DNA of 64,000 nucleotides, taken from assembly GCF_018842675.1 (NCBI RefSeq), contig NZ_JAGTWO010000004.1, forward strand, positions 1,178,001 to 1,242,000, given 5' to 3'. The position numbers were made by a program, and so were the translations under genes. This document shows, in pieces, positions 30,713 to 41,017 of this stretch; the stretch's first letter is position 1; each line of letters starts with the position of its first letter. This stretch comes from Candidatus Pantoea bituminis (lineage in GTDB: Bacteria > Pseudomonadota > Gammaproteobacteria > Enterobacterales > Enterobacteriaceae). The notes under the pieces are model-generated. The model saw nothing but the letters and a program-made list of their open reading frames with translations. It ran no database searches and was not told the origin of the DNA.

Positions 30713-31093
30713 ATGCTGTTTGGAAGACTTCGCCGCTGGGCCGCCTTGATTAAACGAGATGTTTTAACCTTGTGGTTTGCCTGTCGCGATCCGCGTACGC
30801 CATGGTGGTTCAAATTAATTTCGGTGGGATTGGTCGCGTACGCGCTCAGCCCGATTGATTTGATCCCCGACTTCATCCCCATCGTTGGTCTGCTGGATGA
30901 TGCGATTATTATCCCGCTCGGCGTGATGATCTTGCTGAAGTTGCTGCCGCGTGAAATACGTATCAGCAGTATCGAAAGTGCCGAAGTTCAACGTGCGCGT
31001 GGCAAAAAAGTGGTCAGCGGGTTCGGATTGATCCTGATGTTGCTGATTTGGCTCGGCGTATTGGTTTATCTTGTAAACCATTACGCAATGTAG
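30713..31093 (+). CDS. DUF1232 (YkvA-type) membrane protein
   Basis: A 126-residue protein with a DUF1232 domain. The hallmark YALSPIDLIPDFIPIVGLLDDAI lies at residues about 43-65. One or two hydrophobic segments surround it, and a final one at about 105-123 makes it a likely inner-membrane protein of unknown function. The ATG at 30713 follows AGGCAGGGA; the longer frame to 30638 lacks a ribosome binding site. It ends only 9 bp before the yeiE start and is probably cotranscribed with it. This gene separates yeiH from yeiE, which are neighbours in E. coli. Confidence 0.85.
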   Translation: MLFGRLRRWAALIKRDVLTLWFACRDPRTPWWFKLISVGLVAYALSPIDLIPDFIPIVGLLDDAIIIPLGVMILLKLLPREIRISSIESAEVQRARGKKVVSGFGLILMLLIWLGVLVYLVNHYAM

Positions 31094-31102
31094 GGGAAAC
31101 GC

Positions 31103-31968
31103 ATGCATATTACGCTGCGTCAGGTTGAAGTGTTTACCGAGGTATTAAAAAGCGGCTCGACAACGCAGGCTTCGCAAGTGCTGGCGTTATCGCAGTCTGC
31201 GGTCAGTGCCGCGCTGGCCGATTTGGAAGGACAGCTGGGTGTACAGTTGTTTGACCGTGTCGGTAAACGACTGGTGTTGAATGAACATGGTCGGCTGCTC
31301 TATCCGCGCGCTGTGGGTTTGCTGGAACAGGCGGGAGAAATTGAGCAGCTGTTTAAAGAAGACAACGGCGCTATTCGTATCTACGCCAGCAGCACCATTG
31401 GCAACTATTTACTGCCGGGCATGATTGCCGGCTATCGCCGTGACTTCCCGGTTTGCCGCTGGAGCTAAGCGTCGGCAACAGTCAGGACGTGATCAATGCA
31501 GTGTCAGATTTTAGGGTCGACGTTGGGCTGATCGAAGGGCCGTGCCACATGACGGACTTGGTCAGTGAGGCCTGGCTGGAAGATGAACTGGTGGTGTTCG
31601 CCGCGCCAGATGCAGAGATTTTGCAGCAGCCAGTTACGCTGGAGTCATTGGGTGCGGCGCCATGGATCTTGCGCGAACGTGGCTCCGGCACGCGTGAAAT
31701 TGTCGATTATCTGCTGTTATCGCATTTGCCCTCTTTCCAACTGGGCATGGAGCTTGGCAATTCAGAAGCGATCAAACACGCAGTACGTCATGGCATGGGT
31801 ATTAGCTGTTTATCGCGTCGGGTGATCAGTGATTTGCTCGATGCAGGAACGCTGGTGGAGCTGAAAATTCCGCTGCCGCGCCTGACGCGCACCCTTTATC
31901 GTATTCATCATCGTCAAAAACATATCTCAAAAGCGTTGACGCGTTTCCTCTCCTATTGCCGCGAATAA
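31103..31968 (+). CDS. yeiE: LysR-type regulator YeiE (frameshifted in this sequence)
   Basis: YeiE is a LysR-family regulator, linked in Salmonella and Cronobacter to sulfite tolerance and motility. The first 60 residues form the winged helix-turn-helix ([41 protein letters not shown]). The effector-binding domain follows. The frame is broken at 31450-31451, where CCCGG needs CCCGGG to pass from RRDFPG to [11 protein letters not shown]. With one G restored the protein has 288 residues, near the E. coli 293. A 7-bp inverted repeat without a T run lies 20 bp after the stop. Confidence 0.9.
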
Positions 31969-32177
31969 CGCGTTCAAGCAACCTGTAAGCCTCATGCGTG
32001 AGGCTCCACCTTCTGGCTTAACACTGGCCTTAAGCCTGAATATTGCCGGTAAAAAGAGTGGGTGCTAATAATTTCGCGTCTATCATGAAGGTAACTTATA
32101 ACAGCGCACCTTTGCTATACAGAGCAGGCTTAGCTGCTACAATCGCGCCTCATTTTTATCTGACGTAGCGTTTACAC

Positions 32178-33644
32178 ATGCATAACGACTCAAATACAAC
32201 ACAACAGCCTGCGTTAAGACGTGCGTTGAAAGCGCGTCATCTGACGATGATCGCCATTGGGGGTTCGATAGGAACCGGCCTGTTTGTCGCTTCGGGTGCC
32301 ACCATTTCTCAGGCGGGGCCGGGCGGTGCGCTGCTCTCCTACGCGCTGATTGGCTTGATGGTCTATTTCCTGATGACCAGCCTTGGCGAACTGGCAGCCT
32401 TCATGCCGGTTTCCGGTTCTTTTGCGACCTATGGCGCAAAATATGTTGAAGAAGGCTTTGGTTTCGCCCTTGGCTGGAACTACTGGTACAACTGGGCCGT
32501 CACCATCGCTGTTGATCTGGTCGCTTCGCAGTTAGTGATGAATTACTGGTTTCCCGACACGCCAGGCTGGATCTGGAGCGCGCTGTTCCTCTGCCTGATG
32601 TTCCTGATGAACTACATTTCTGTAAAAGGATTTGGTGAAGCAGAATATTGGTTCTCACTGATCAAAGTTGTTACCGTCGTCATCTTCATCGTGGTTGGCG
32701 TACTGATGATTACGGGCATTATGCGCGGTGCAGAAAACGCGGGTTGGCATAACTGGCAGGTAGGCGATGCGCCGTTTGCCGGTGGATTTGCTGCAATGAT
32801 AGGCGTGGCGATGATTGTCGGCTTCTCCTTTCAGGGCACCGAGCTAATCGGGATTGCGGCGGGTGAATCAGAAGATCCGGGGAAAAACATTCCGCGTGCG
32901 GTGCGTCAGGTGTTTTGGCGTATCCTGCTGTTTTATGTGTTTGCCATTCTGATTATCAGCCTGATTCTGCCGTATACCGATCCACAATTGCTGCACAACG
33001 ACATCAAAGATATCAGCGTCAGTCCGTTTACCTTGGTGTTCCAGAATGCCGGTTTGCTTTCAGCGGCAGCGGTAATGAATGCGGTGATTCTGACTGCAGT
33101 GTTATCAGCAGGTAACTCGGGCATGTACGCCTCAACACGCATGCTTTACAACCTGGCGAGCGAAGGCAAAGCGCCGCGCATCTTCGCCAAACTGTCGAAA
33201 GGCGGTGTGCCGCGTAATGCATTGTGGGCCACAACCGTAGTCGCGGGCCTCTGTTTCCTGACGTCGAAGTTTGGTAATCAAGAGGTCTATCTGTGGCTGC
33301 TGAATACCTCAGGAATGACAGGTTTCATCGCCTGGTTGGGTATTGCGATCAGTCATTACCGCTTCCGTCGTGGCTATGTGGCGCAAGGACGCGATCTCAA
33401 CGCGTTGCCTTATCGTTCAGGTTTCTTCCCGTTGGGACCGATTTTCGCCTTCGTGCTCTGCCTGATTATCACGCTAGGCCAAAACTATCAGGCATTTCTT
33501 AACGACAGCATTGACTGGTATGGCGTGGCGGCCACCTACATTGGTATTCCGCTGTTCCTGATTATCTGGTTTGGCTACAAGTTGACACGCGGCAGCCGGT
33601 TTGTGAAATACAACGAAATGGAATTTCCGACGCATAAAGACTAA
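32178..33644 (+). CDS. lysP: Lysine-specific permease LysP
   Basis: LysP is a lysine:proton symporter of the amino acid/polyamine/organocation (AAT) family. It also acts as a co-sensor for CadC in E. coli. The 488-residue protein has 12 predicted helices and family motifs MIAIGGSIGTGLFVASG (residues 25-41) and FSFQGTELIGIAAGESEDPGKNIPRA (around 216-241). Length is within one residue of E. coli LysP. A gap of 209 bp to yeiE should hold its promoter. A strong terminator follows. Confidence 0.95.
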   Translation: MHNDSNTTQQPALRRALKARHLTMIAIGGSIGTGLFVASGATISQAGPGGALLSYALIGLMVYFLMTSLGELAAFMPVSGSFATYGAKYVEEGFGFALGWNYWYNWAVTIAVDLVASQLVMNYWFPDTPGWIWSALFLCLMFLMNYISVKGFGEAEYWFSLIKVVTVVIFIVVGVLMITGIMRGAENAGWHNWQVGDAPFAGGFAAMIGVAMIVGFSFQGTELIGIAAGESEDPGKNIPRAVRQVFWRILLFYVFAILIISLILPYTDPQLLHNDIKDISVSPFTLVFQNAGLLSAAAVMNAVILTAVLSAGNSGMYASTRMLYNLASEGKAPRIFAKLSKGGVPRNALWATTVVAGLCFLTSKFGNQEVYLWLLNTSGMTGFIAWLGIAISHYRFRRGYVAQGRDLNALPYRSGFFPLGPIFAFVLCLIITLGQNYQAFLNDSIDWYGVAATYIGIPLFLIIWFGYKLTRGSRFVKYNEMEFPTHKD

Positions 33645-33665
33645 TTGATGATGCAAAATAAAAAG

Positions 33666-33693
33666 CGCGGTGTTTAGGCACCGCGTTTTTTTT
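33666..33693 (+). terminator. Terminator of lysP
   Basis: A 7-bp perfect stem (CGCGGTG / CACCGCG) with a 6-nt loop followed by eight T, 21 bp after the lysP stop. Confidence 0.95.
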
Positions 33694-33725
33694 GCTTTAT
33701 TTGCACCAGATTAGCCTGTCAAATT

Positions 33726-33738
33726 GATAATTATTATC
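33726..33738 (+). promoter_or_regulatory. Fur box
   Basis: GATAATTATTATC is an exact 6-1-6 Fur box (GATAAT-N-ATTATC), 95 bp upstream of the permease start codon. It predicts iron-repressed expression of the following two genes. No other gene lies between it and the permease. Confidence 0.9.
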
Positions 33739-33832
33739 ATCTGCACTATTGTGGCTGCGTTTTCTGTCCGGCCTGGCACTATTTCGCTCCGTTCGGAATT
33801 ATTCACCATTGGTAAGAACAACAGGGTTAATC

Positions 33833-34906
33833 ATGACAACGGAATCTTCACTGATTACGCAAAGGGATTCTCACAGCACCATAAGCCGTTATCGGCAGAC
33901 GCTGCGTCGCCGCATGTTGTGGATTGGCGTACTGCTTTTAGCCATTTTGGCTTCGCTGATTCTCGACTTCACGTTGGGACCCGCCGGACTTTCATTACCT
34001 ACATTGTGGAACGCACTGCTGCATCCCGCTGGCGTGGATGCCGGTACGCGCGTCATCGTCTGGGATATTCGCTTGCCCTATGCGCTGATGGCGATTGTTG
34101 TCGGCTTTTCACTCGGCCTTGCCGGTGCTGAGATGCAAACCATCCTCAATAACCCGCTGGCGAGTCCGTTCACGCTGGGCGTCTCTTCAGCGGCGGCCTT
34201 CGGCGCGGCGCTGGCGATTGTGATGGGAATTGGCATTCCCGGTATTCCCGCACAATGGTTTATCTCCGCCAATGCGTTTGTATTCGCGCTGTTTGCCGCG
34301 CTGATGCTGGATGGTGTAACACGTTGGACCCGAGTTTCCTCTTCGGGCGTGGTGCTATTCGGAATCGCCTTGGTTTTTACCTTTAACGCGCTGGTCTCAA
34401 TGATGCAGTTCATCGCCAGCGAAGATACGTTACAAGGTTTAGTGTTTTGGACCATGGGCAGTTTGGCCCGCGCATCATGGGAAAAACTGGGTGTGTTAAG
34501 CCTCGCTTTCGGCCTGTTGGTGCCGTTCTCCCTGTTAAGCAGCTGGAAGCTGACCGCACTGCGTCTGGGGGAAGATCGTGCAGTGAGCTTTGGTATCGAC
34601 GTACGCCGTTTGCGTCTCGCGACCTTGCTGCGCATCAGTATTCTTTCCGCGCTGGCGGTGGCATTTGTTGGGCCAATTGGCTTTATTGGCCTGGTTGCGC
34701 CGCACATTGCTCGCATGATGTTTGGCGAAGATCACCGCTTTTACCTGCCCGCCAGCGCATTAACCGGCGCGCTGGTGTTATCGATGGCCTCCGTTGCGTC
34801 CAAAAACCTGATTCCCGGCGTTATCATTCCGGTTGGCATTGTGACTTCGCTGGTCGGCGTGCCATTTTTCCTCAGTATTATTTTGCGTCATCGGGGGAAT
34901 GTATGA
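33833..34906 (+). CDS. FecCD-family iron-siderophore ABC permease
   Basis: A 357-residue permease of the FecCD/BtuC family, which forms the inner-membrane channel for ferric siderophores, heme or cobalamin. About ten hydrophobic segments are visible. Family motifs are RLPYALMAIVVGFSLGLAGAEMQ (residues about 80-102), NPLASPFTLGVSSAAAFGAA (107-126) and VGPIGFIGLVAPHIARM near 283. The start at 33833 (MTTESSLITQRD) was chosen over the open frame to 33749. The Fur box 95 bp upstream points to an iron substrate. No substrate-binding protein or outer-membrane receptor is encoded nearby, so partners must be elsewhere. Confidence 0.9.
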   Translation: MTTESSLITQRDSHSTISRYRQTLRRRMLWIGVLLLAILASLILDFTLGPAGLSLPTLWNALLHPAGVDAGTRVIVWDIRLPYALMAIVVGFSLGLAGAEMQTILNNPLASPFTLGVSSAAAFGAALAIVMGIGIPGIPAQWFISANAFVFALFAALMLDGVTRWTRVSSSGVVLFGIALVFTFNALVSMMQFIASEDTLQGLVFWTMGSLARASWEKLGVLSLAFGLLVPFSLLSSWKLTALRLGEDRAVSFGIDVRRLRLATLLRISILSALAVAFVGPIGFIGLVAPHIARMMFGEDHRFYLPASALTGALVLSMASVASKNLIPGVIIPVGIVTSLVGVPFFLSIILRHRGNV

Positions 34907-35691
34907 TGGCAGGTCTGACATTACGCGGCTTTAGCACCGGCTACCCTAAACGCAAAGTGATTGAGAATCTTGACGTGGCGCCTTTGCCGCGTGGTGAAAT
35001 TACCGTGCTGTTAGGCCCCAACGGCTGCGGTAAATCGACGTTGCTGCGCGCGCTCGCCGGGCTGAATAAGGGCCGTGGCGAGATGTGGCTCGACGACGAA
35101 GAGTTAATGACGCAGCCGTTTGCCCGTCGCGCACAACGCGTGGTTTATCTGCCGCAGTCGCTGCCCGCAGGCGTGCACCTGCATGTGCTGGAATCGATTA
35201 TTGTTGCACAGCGTGCTTCAGGCGGTTTACACAGTGCCGCCAGCGAAGCGGAAATTTTGCATCTGCTGGAGCAGTTGGGTATTGCGCATCTGGCGATGCG
35301 TTATCTTGATCAACTTTCCGGCGGCCAAAAACAGCTGGTAGGGTTGGCGCAATCGCTGATTCGGCGTCCGGAATTGCTGCTGTTGGATGAGCCGCTTAGC
35401 GCATTGGATCTGAATTACCAGTTTCACGTGATGGATCTGGTCCGACGCGAAACCACTCAGCGCAATATCGTCACCGTGGTGGTAGTGCATGACATCAATA
35501 TCGCATTACGGCACGCGCAGCATGCTTTGATGCTGAAAGAGGGCAGGTTGATTGCTGAAGGTCAGCCAGACAAAGTGATTACGCCGGAAACGCTGGCGCA
35601 AGTTTATGGTGTAGAAGGGCGGATTGAGCACTGCTCACGCGGCATGCCACAGGTGATGATTGATGGATTAGTGCGCGAAGCGCTGGTTTGA
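34903..35691 (+). CDS. FecE-type iron-siderophore ABC ATPase
   Basis: A 262-residue ATP-binding subunit of the FecE/BtuD type, partner of the preceding permease. Walker A is GPNGCGKST near residue 40, the signature LSGGQKQLVGLAQSL near 138, Walker B LLLLDEPLSALD near 159, and the switch histidine in VVVVHDIN. The first ATG (34903) overlaps the permease stop TGA, and GGGGGA lies four bases upstream. A second ATG directly after it is equally possible. Coupled translation with the permease is likely. Next to it begins a REP-like element and a tandem repeat. Confidence 0.92.
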   Translation: MMAGLTLRGFSTGYPKRKVIENLDVAPLPRGEITVLLGPNGCGKSTLLRALAGLNKGRGEMWLDDEELMTQPFARRAQRVVYLPQSLPAGVHLHVLESIIVAQRASGGLHSAASEAEILHLLEQLGIAHLAMRYLDQLSGGQKQLVGLAQSLIRRPELLLLDEPLSALDLNYQFHVMDLVRRETTQRNIVTVVVVHDINIALRHAQHALMLKEGRLIAEGQPDKVITPETLAQVYGVEGRIEHCSRGMPQVMIDGLVREALV

Positions 35692-35699
35692 GTTAGCGA

Positions 35700-35870
35700 A
35701 AAGTCGTTTGTCCCCCATCTTGCTCTTCTTGAATACGAGGTTGTTTGTCCCCCATCCCGGCCTTCCCCGCAACGCGGGGAAGGAGATGCTGCCACATGTA
35801 AACTCGGTGACAGCATGTGGCAGCGTCTTCCTCCCCACGAGTGGGGGAGGACCGAGGTGGGGGACAGCGA
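35700..35870. repeat. REP/BIME-like composite palindromic element
   Basis: Between the convergent fecE-like and fghA genes lies a non-coding element of nested inverted repeats. CCTTCCCCGC / GCGGGGAAGG pair around AAC (35761-35783). CTGCCACATG / CATGTGGCAG pair around a 13-nt loop (35789-35823). TCCTCCCC / GGGGGAGGA pair at 35829-35851. The outer ends carry GTTTGTCCCCCATC twice (35706 and 35742) and GAGGTGGGGGACA in inverted orientation. This looks like a bacterial interspersed mosaic element of paired REP units. It could stabilise or end transcripts from both sides. Confidence 0.75.
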
Positions 35871-35950
35871 GTACCTAACCTTAAGTGCCAGTACTTAACC
35901 CTAAGTGCCAGTACCTAACCCTAAGTGCCAGCACCTAACCCTAAGTGCCA
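35871..35950. repeat. Four tandem 20-bp repeats
   Basis: Four head-to-tail copies of a 20-bp unit start at 35871, 35891, 35911 and 35931 (typical copy GTACCTAACCCTAAGTGCCA), followed by a partial fifth (GCATCC). Copies differ at one or two positions. No spacers are present, so this is not a CRISPR array. The unit contains CTTAAGT/ACTTAA-like inverted arms. The array ends 21 bp before the fghA stop codon and lies in its 3' flank. Confidence 0.9.
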
Positions 35951-35970
35951 GCATCCAAAAGTATGCGCAC

Positions 35971-36812
35971 TTACACGAGCAGATGCTGCGCATGGAAGCG
36001 CAGATGATCCTCAACAAAACTGGCGATAAAGAAGTAGCTGTGATCGTAACCCGGCTGGATCCGCAGCGTCAGCGGAAAATCCATCTCCTGCGCGATCGTT
36101 TCTAAACGTTCCGGCTGCAGCTGATCGGCAAGAAACTGATCGCTATCGCCCTGATCGATCAGGATAGGCAAGCGGTGCTGCACTTCACGCATCAGATGAC
36201 AACTGTCATATTCACGCCACGCATCACGATCTTCACCTAAATAAGCCTGAAACGCCTTTTGTCCCCAAGGCACATCACTTGGATTAACAATGGGTGCGAA
36301 CGCAGAAGCGGAAGCAAAGCGACCGCCAAGACGCAGCGCCAGCATCAGTGCGCCGTGTCCCCCATCGAATGGCCCATAATTGACTGGCGTTCACTGACCT
36401 TGAAATTGTCAGCGATCAGCGCAGGCAACTCTTTACTCAGGTAATCGAACATGCGGAAATGGCTCGACCAGGGATGTTGGGTGGCGTTGAGATAAAATCC
36501 TGCGCCCTGACCCAAATCGTATCCTTCGTCGTTTGCCACCTGATCACCGCGCGGACTGGTATCCGGCATGATCAACATCAATCCCAGTTCCGATGCTACG
36601 CGCTGCGCACCCGCTTTGGTGGTGAAGTTTTCATCATTGCAGGTCAGCCCGGCAAGGAACCAAACCGCAGGCGGTGGCGCGTCGCCTTTGGGGCTCGGCA
36701 GATAAATGCTGAACGTCATCGGGCAATTTAACACGCCCGATTGATGACGCCAGCGCTGCTGCCAGCCGCCAAAGATGCGGTGCTCTTCCAAAAGCTCCAG
36801 TGTAGATGCCAT
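35971..36812 (-). CDS. fghA: S-formylglutathione hydrolase (frameshifted in this sequence)
   Basis: This esterase hydrolyses S-formylglutathione to formate and glutathione, the second step of formaldehyde detoxification. It is an alpha/beta hydrolase. The nucleophile serine lies in GHSMGGHGAL and the conserved [17 protein letters not shown] near residue 44. The frame stops right after GHSMG because the G run (CCCCC on the plus strand, 36359-36363) is one short. Six G restores [13 protein letters not shown] and a 280-residue protein of normal size. It begins 12 bp after frmA, so the two form an operon. The E. coli paralogue at this locus is yeiG. Confidence 0.92.
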
Positions 36813-36824
36813 AACGCCTCCTGA

Positions 36825-37961
<1,137 letters not shown>

Positions 37962-38033
37962 TCAATCAATGTAACGCGCCAGAAATGATCGCGTACGGAT
38001 GGTCGTGATGGTTTAAAAATAGTGGCGGAAGCG

Positions 38034-38945
38034 TTATTCCGCCGCTTTCAATGGATGCATCAGCTCATCGTTAAGCGGACGATCCTTAAATTGTTCAATG
38101 ATTAAATATTTCAGCGCTTCAACGTTGGGGGTGAAAGCGTCACGTCGCCACATCAACCAAGTGGCGGTATCACGGTATGCCGGCGGCAAGCTGTGCGCTT
38201 GAACCCGGCCGCGATCGGGCATTTGTTTCAGCACCGAAGAGGGAATCATCGCGACGCCTGCGCCGCCTGCCACACAGGCCAGCATCGCATGATAAGACTG
38301 AATTTCCATCACGCTGTTGGGCGCGGTGTGGCTGTCGCGATACCAGGCTTCTAGCTTGACGCGGTAAGAGCAGCTGTTGCGAAAGGCGAACAGCGTGTCG
38401 GCTTGTGCATCGCGCGCATTGGTGATCGGCGCATGATCAAGACTGGTGATCAATGTCATCTCTTCGCGAAAAGCGATGCAGCCGTTGAGATCGTCGTGTT
38501 GAACCGGGCCATCCACCAGCGCGGCCGCCAGCGTACCTTCACGGACTCGCTCAATGATTTCACCCGACGTGCCGGTGATTAATGAGAGTGCCACGCTGGG
38601 AAAGCGCTGGTGGTAAGCCGCCAGTAAGCCGGGCAGGCGGGTTGCAGCGGTGCTTTCCATCGAGCCGAGCGAAAAATTACCGGCAGGTTCACCAGTACGC
38701 GCCATGCTCATCGCTTCATCACTCAACGCCAGAATGCGCTGCGCATAATTAAGGAAGTTGTGGCCCATGGGCGATAAGCGGATGCGCTGTTTCTCACGAA
38801 TAAACAGATCTACGCCCAACTCTTCTTCCAACTGACGCAGACGCGTGGTGAGATTAGAGGGCACGCGATGCAGTTGTTCTGCCGCGCGCGCCAGCGAACC
38901 GCTTTCGGCAACGGAACAGAACATACGTAACTGAACTAAATCCAT
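38034..38945 (-). CDS. LysR-type regulator, PtrR (YneJ)-like
   Basis: A 303-residue LysR-family regulator. The DNA-binding domain MDLVQLRMFCSVAESGSLAR with VPSNLTTRLRQLEEELGVDL closely resembles that of E. coli PtrR (YneJ). The effector domain follows with GSMESTAATRLPGLLAAYH near residue 94. The start at 38945 follows AGAAGAG; an upstream non-ATG start would add seven residues. It is divergent from a YbfB-type MFS gene, which is its most likely target. The effector is unknown, and control of frmA cannot be excluded. Confidence 0.85.
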   Translation of the reverse strand: MDLVQLRMFCSVAESGSLARAAEQLHRVPSNLTTRLRQLEEELGVDLFIREKQRIRLSPMGHNFLNYAQRILALSDEAMSMARTGEPAGNFSLGSMESTAATRLPGLLAAYHQRFPSVALSLITGTSGEIIERVREGTLAAALVDGPVQHDDLNGCIAFREEMTLITSLDHAPITNARDAQADTLFAFRNSCSYRVKLEAWYRDSHTAPNSVMEIQSYHAMLACVAGGAGVAMIPSSVLKQMPDRGRVQAHSLPPAYRDTATWLMWRRDAFTPNVEALKYLIIEQFKDRPLNDELMHPLKAAE

Positions 38946-39050
38946 ATCTTCTCTTCTCGTAAACAACTTGGTTAATATTATTCACTTTCCGTGAGTTTAA
39001 ACATCGCGCATGGTATAAGCAAGTCAGAATAAAACATCAGGAGCTGGGAA

Positions 39051-40177
39051 ATGGCGTTCCGTGTCGCGCTTAGCGCGTTTATTACTTTGTTTGTGGCGAT
39101 GGGCATCGGACGTTTCGCCTTTACACCGCAGGTTCCCTTGATGATTCAGGCGAATCAGCTGACGCTAACCAGCGCCAGTCTGGTGGCCGCGCTGAACTAC
39201 CTCGGTTATTTATGTGGATCGTTTGATGCTATGCGCGCGCATCGACGCGTTGAACTTCGCTTGCAAATGGGCATCTGGGGAGCGGTGATTTTAACGCTGC
39301 TTTCTGCCTGCGCCAGCGGTCCATGGCTGCATGGTTTACTCCGTTTCGTGATTGGCTGCGCCAGCGGTTGGGCAATGGTATTGGTCGCGGCCTGGAGCAA
39401 CGAACAGTTGCATCATCATGGTCGTCCAGGCTTATCCGCCGCGGTCTTTGCCGGACCAGGATGCGGCATTTTTGTCAGCGGTTTGCTTGCGGTGTTGTTA
39501 CACAGCTTTCAGGTCAGCGCGTCGCTGGCGTGGGCGGCTTATGGCGCGTTGGCCTTGATATTAGTGGCGTTGATTGCCCGTTATTTACCGCGCCGTGGAG
39601 AGTTACATCGGCCCGATCAAATGCCTGAGCCGTTAGTTATGAACGGCAAGCTTAAACGCCTGGTCTGGAGTTATAGCCTGGCGGGATTTGGTTACATTCT
39701 GCCCGCGACGTTTTTATCGCAAATGGCCGCAGCGCGCTTTCCTGACAGCGTTTTTGCTCAGTTTGTCTGGCCAATCTATGGCGGGGCATCGGTGATTGGC
39801 ATTGCTATCGCTATCTTGACGCGTGGCTGGGGTCGCAGCAATACGCGCCTGGCGCTGGCATTGTGGGCGCAGGCGTTGGGCGTGCTCGCTGCTGCTGCGC
39901 TGCCGGGATTTAGCGGTTTGCTGATTGGCGCGTTATTAGTGGGGGCGGCTTCCTGGCCGTGGTGCAACTGTCGCTGCTTTATGCACGCGAATTAGCGCCA
40001 CAGCACATGCGCTATATGGCAGGCATGCTCACCACCGGTTATGCGCTGGGGCAGTTAGTGGGGCCAATTTTGTCTTCGCTTTCGACCGCGTGGTTACATC
40101 GCCTCGAGCCAGCCTTGTGGGTGGCGGGGGCGGGATTGCTGGTGGCGGGACTGTTGGTTTGGCGACGATCAGCGTGA
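39051..40177 (+). CDS. YbfB/YjiJ-family MFS transporter (frameshifted in this sequence)
   Basis: A member of the YbfB/YjiJ subgroup of the major facilitator family, 12 helices, substrate unknown. It starts MAFRVALSAFITLFVAMGIGRFAFTP, and the motif GRFAFTPQVPLM is typical of the subgroup. The ATG at 39051 follows AGGAGCTGGGAA. The frame is lost in the GGGGG run at 39941-39945. Adding one G gives VGGGFLAVVQLSLLYARE and a 375-residue protein ending at 40177. The divergent PtrR-like LysR gene is the probable regulator. The break is probably a sequencing error. Confidence 0.86.
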
Positions 40178-40302
40178 AAAGCTTTCATCACCAATCTTAT
40201 TGATTGCTGGATTACCGCTGCGGAAAGTTTCACAATACGCGCTCAGAAATTCGGCCCGCGGGGAAACACCAGCGGGCGCATCACCTGCCGGAGAAGAGTA
40301 AG

Positions 40303-40968
40303 ATGAGTACCTTAAGTCAGGAAGCCGCCCTGGTTCACGAAACGCTGCTGGCGCGAGGCCTGGAAACGCCATTACGTGCGCCAACGCGTGAAATGGATGA
40401 CGAAACCCGCAAAAGCCTGATCGCTGGCCACATGACTGAAATCATGCAGCTGCTGAATCTGGACCTGGAAGATGACAGCCTGATGGAGACCCCGCATCGC
40501 ATCGCTAAAATGTATGTGGATGAAGTTTTTTCCGGCCTCGATTACGCCAATTTCCCAAAAATCACCGTCATTGAAAACAAAATGAAGGTAGATGAGATGG
40601 TGACAGTGCGCGACATCACATTGACCAGCACTTGCGAACACCATTTCGTGATCATCGATGGCAAAGCCACCGTGGCGTATATTCCCAAAGATAAAGTGAT
40701 TGGCCTGTCAAAAATCAACCGCATCGTGCAGTTTTTTGCACAGCGCCCACAGGTGCAAGAGCGTTTAACACAACAAGTGCTCGTGGCGCTGCAAACGCTG
40801 CTGGGCACCAATAATGTGGCAGTGTCGATTGACGCAGTGCATTACTGCGTGAAAGCGCGTGGCGTAAAAGATGCCACCAGCGCAACCACCACAACCTCGC
40901 TTGGCGGTCTGTTCAAATCCAGTCAAAACACCCGTCAGGAGTTCCTGCGCGCGGTACGTCATAGCTGA
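40303..40968 (+). CDS. folE: GTP cyclohydrolase I
   Basis: FolE converts GTP to 7,8-dihydroneopterin triphosphate, the first step of folate synthesis. The 221-residue protein carries the zinc ligands C111 and H114 in TCEHHFV and C182 in HYCVKARG, plus the family motif [25 protein letters not shown]. The ATG at 40303 follows CCGGAGAAGAG; the frame open to 40204 has no such site. It is followed by yeiB, as in E. coli, with a stem-loop between them. Confidence 0.96.
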   Translation: MSTLSQEAALVHETLLARGLETPLRAPTREMDDETRKSLIAGHMTEIMQLLNLDLEDDSLMETPHRIAKMYVDEVFSGLDYANFPKITVIENKMKVDEMVTVRDITLTSTCEHHFVIIDGKATVAYIPKDKVIGLSKINRIVQFFAQRPQVQERLTQQVLVALQTLLGTNNVAVSIDAVHYCVKARGVKDATSATTTTSLGGLFKSSQNTRQEFLRAVRHS

Positions 40969-40975
40969 GTCTGAA

Positions 40976-40998
40976 GGCGGATGAGTTCTTCATCCGCC
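40976..40998 (+). terminator. Stem-loop between folE and yeiB
   Basis: A 9-bp perfect stem (GGCGGATGA / TCATCCGCC) with a 5-nt loop, 7 bp after the folE stop. Only a weak T-rich tail follows, so it may attenuate rather than end transcription into yeiB. Confidence 0.6.
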
Positions 40999-41017
40999 CC
41001 TAATTTCTGGATGCCAC

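Noticed and set aside
30613..30882. A 90-residue N-terminal extension of yeiH
   Set aside because: The extension is unrelated to the family, overlaps the DUF1232 leader, and CAGGAG marks the ATG at 30612.
31988..32005. Inverted repeat after yeiE as a terminator
   Set aside because: A 7-bp stem is present, but no T run follows on the plus strand, so I mention it only in the yeiE entry.
34447..34905. Long open frame extending the FecE-like ATPase 153 codons upstream
   Set aside because: It overlaps the permease gene in another frame, has no ABC-family similarity there, and the ATG at 34903 has a good ribosome binding site.
35871..35950. Tandem 20-bp repeats as a CRISPR array
   Set aside because: The units touch with no spacers, and no cas genes are nearby.
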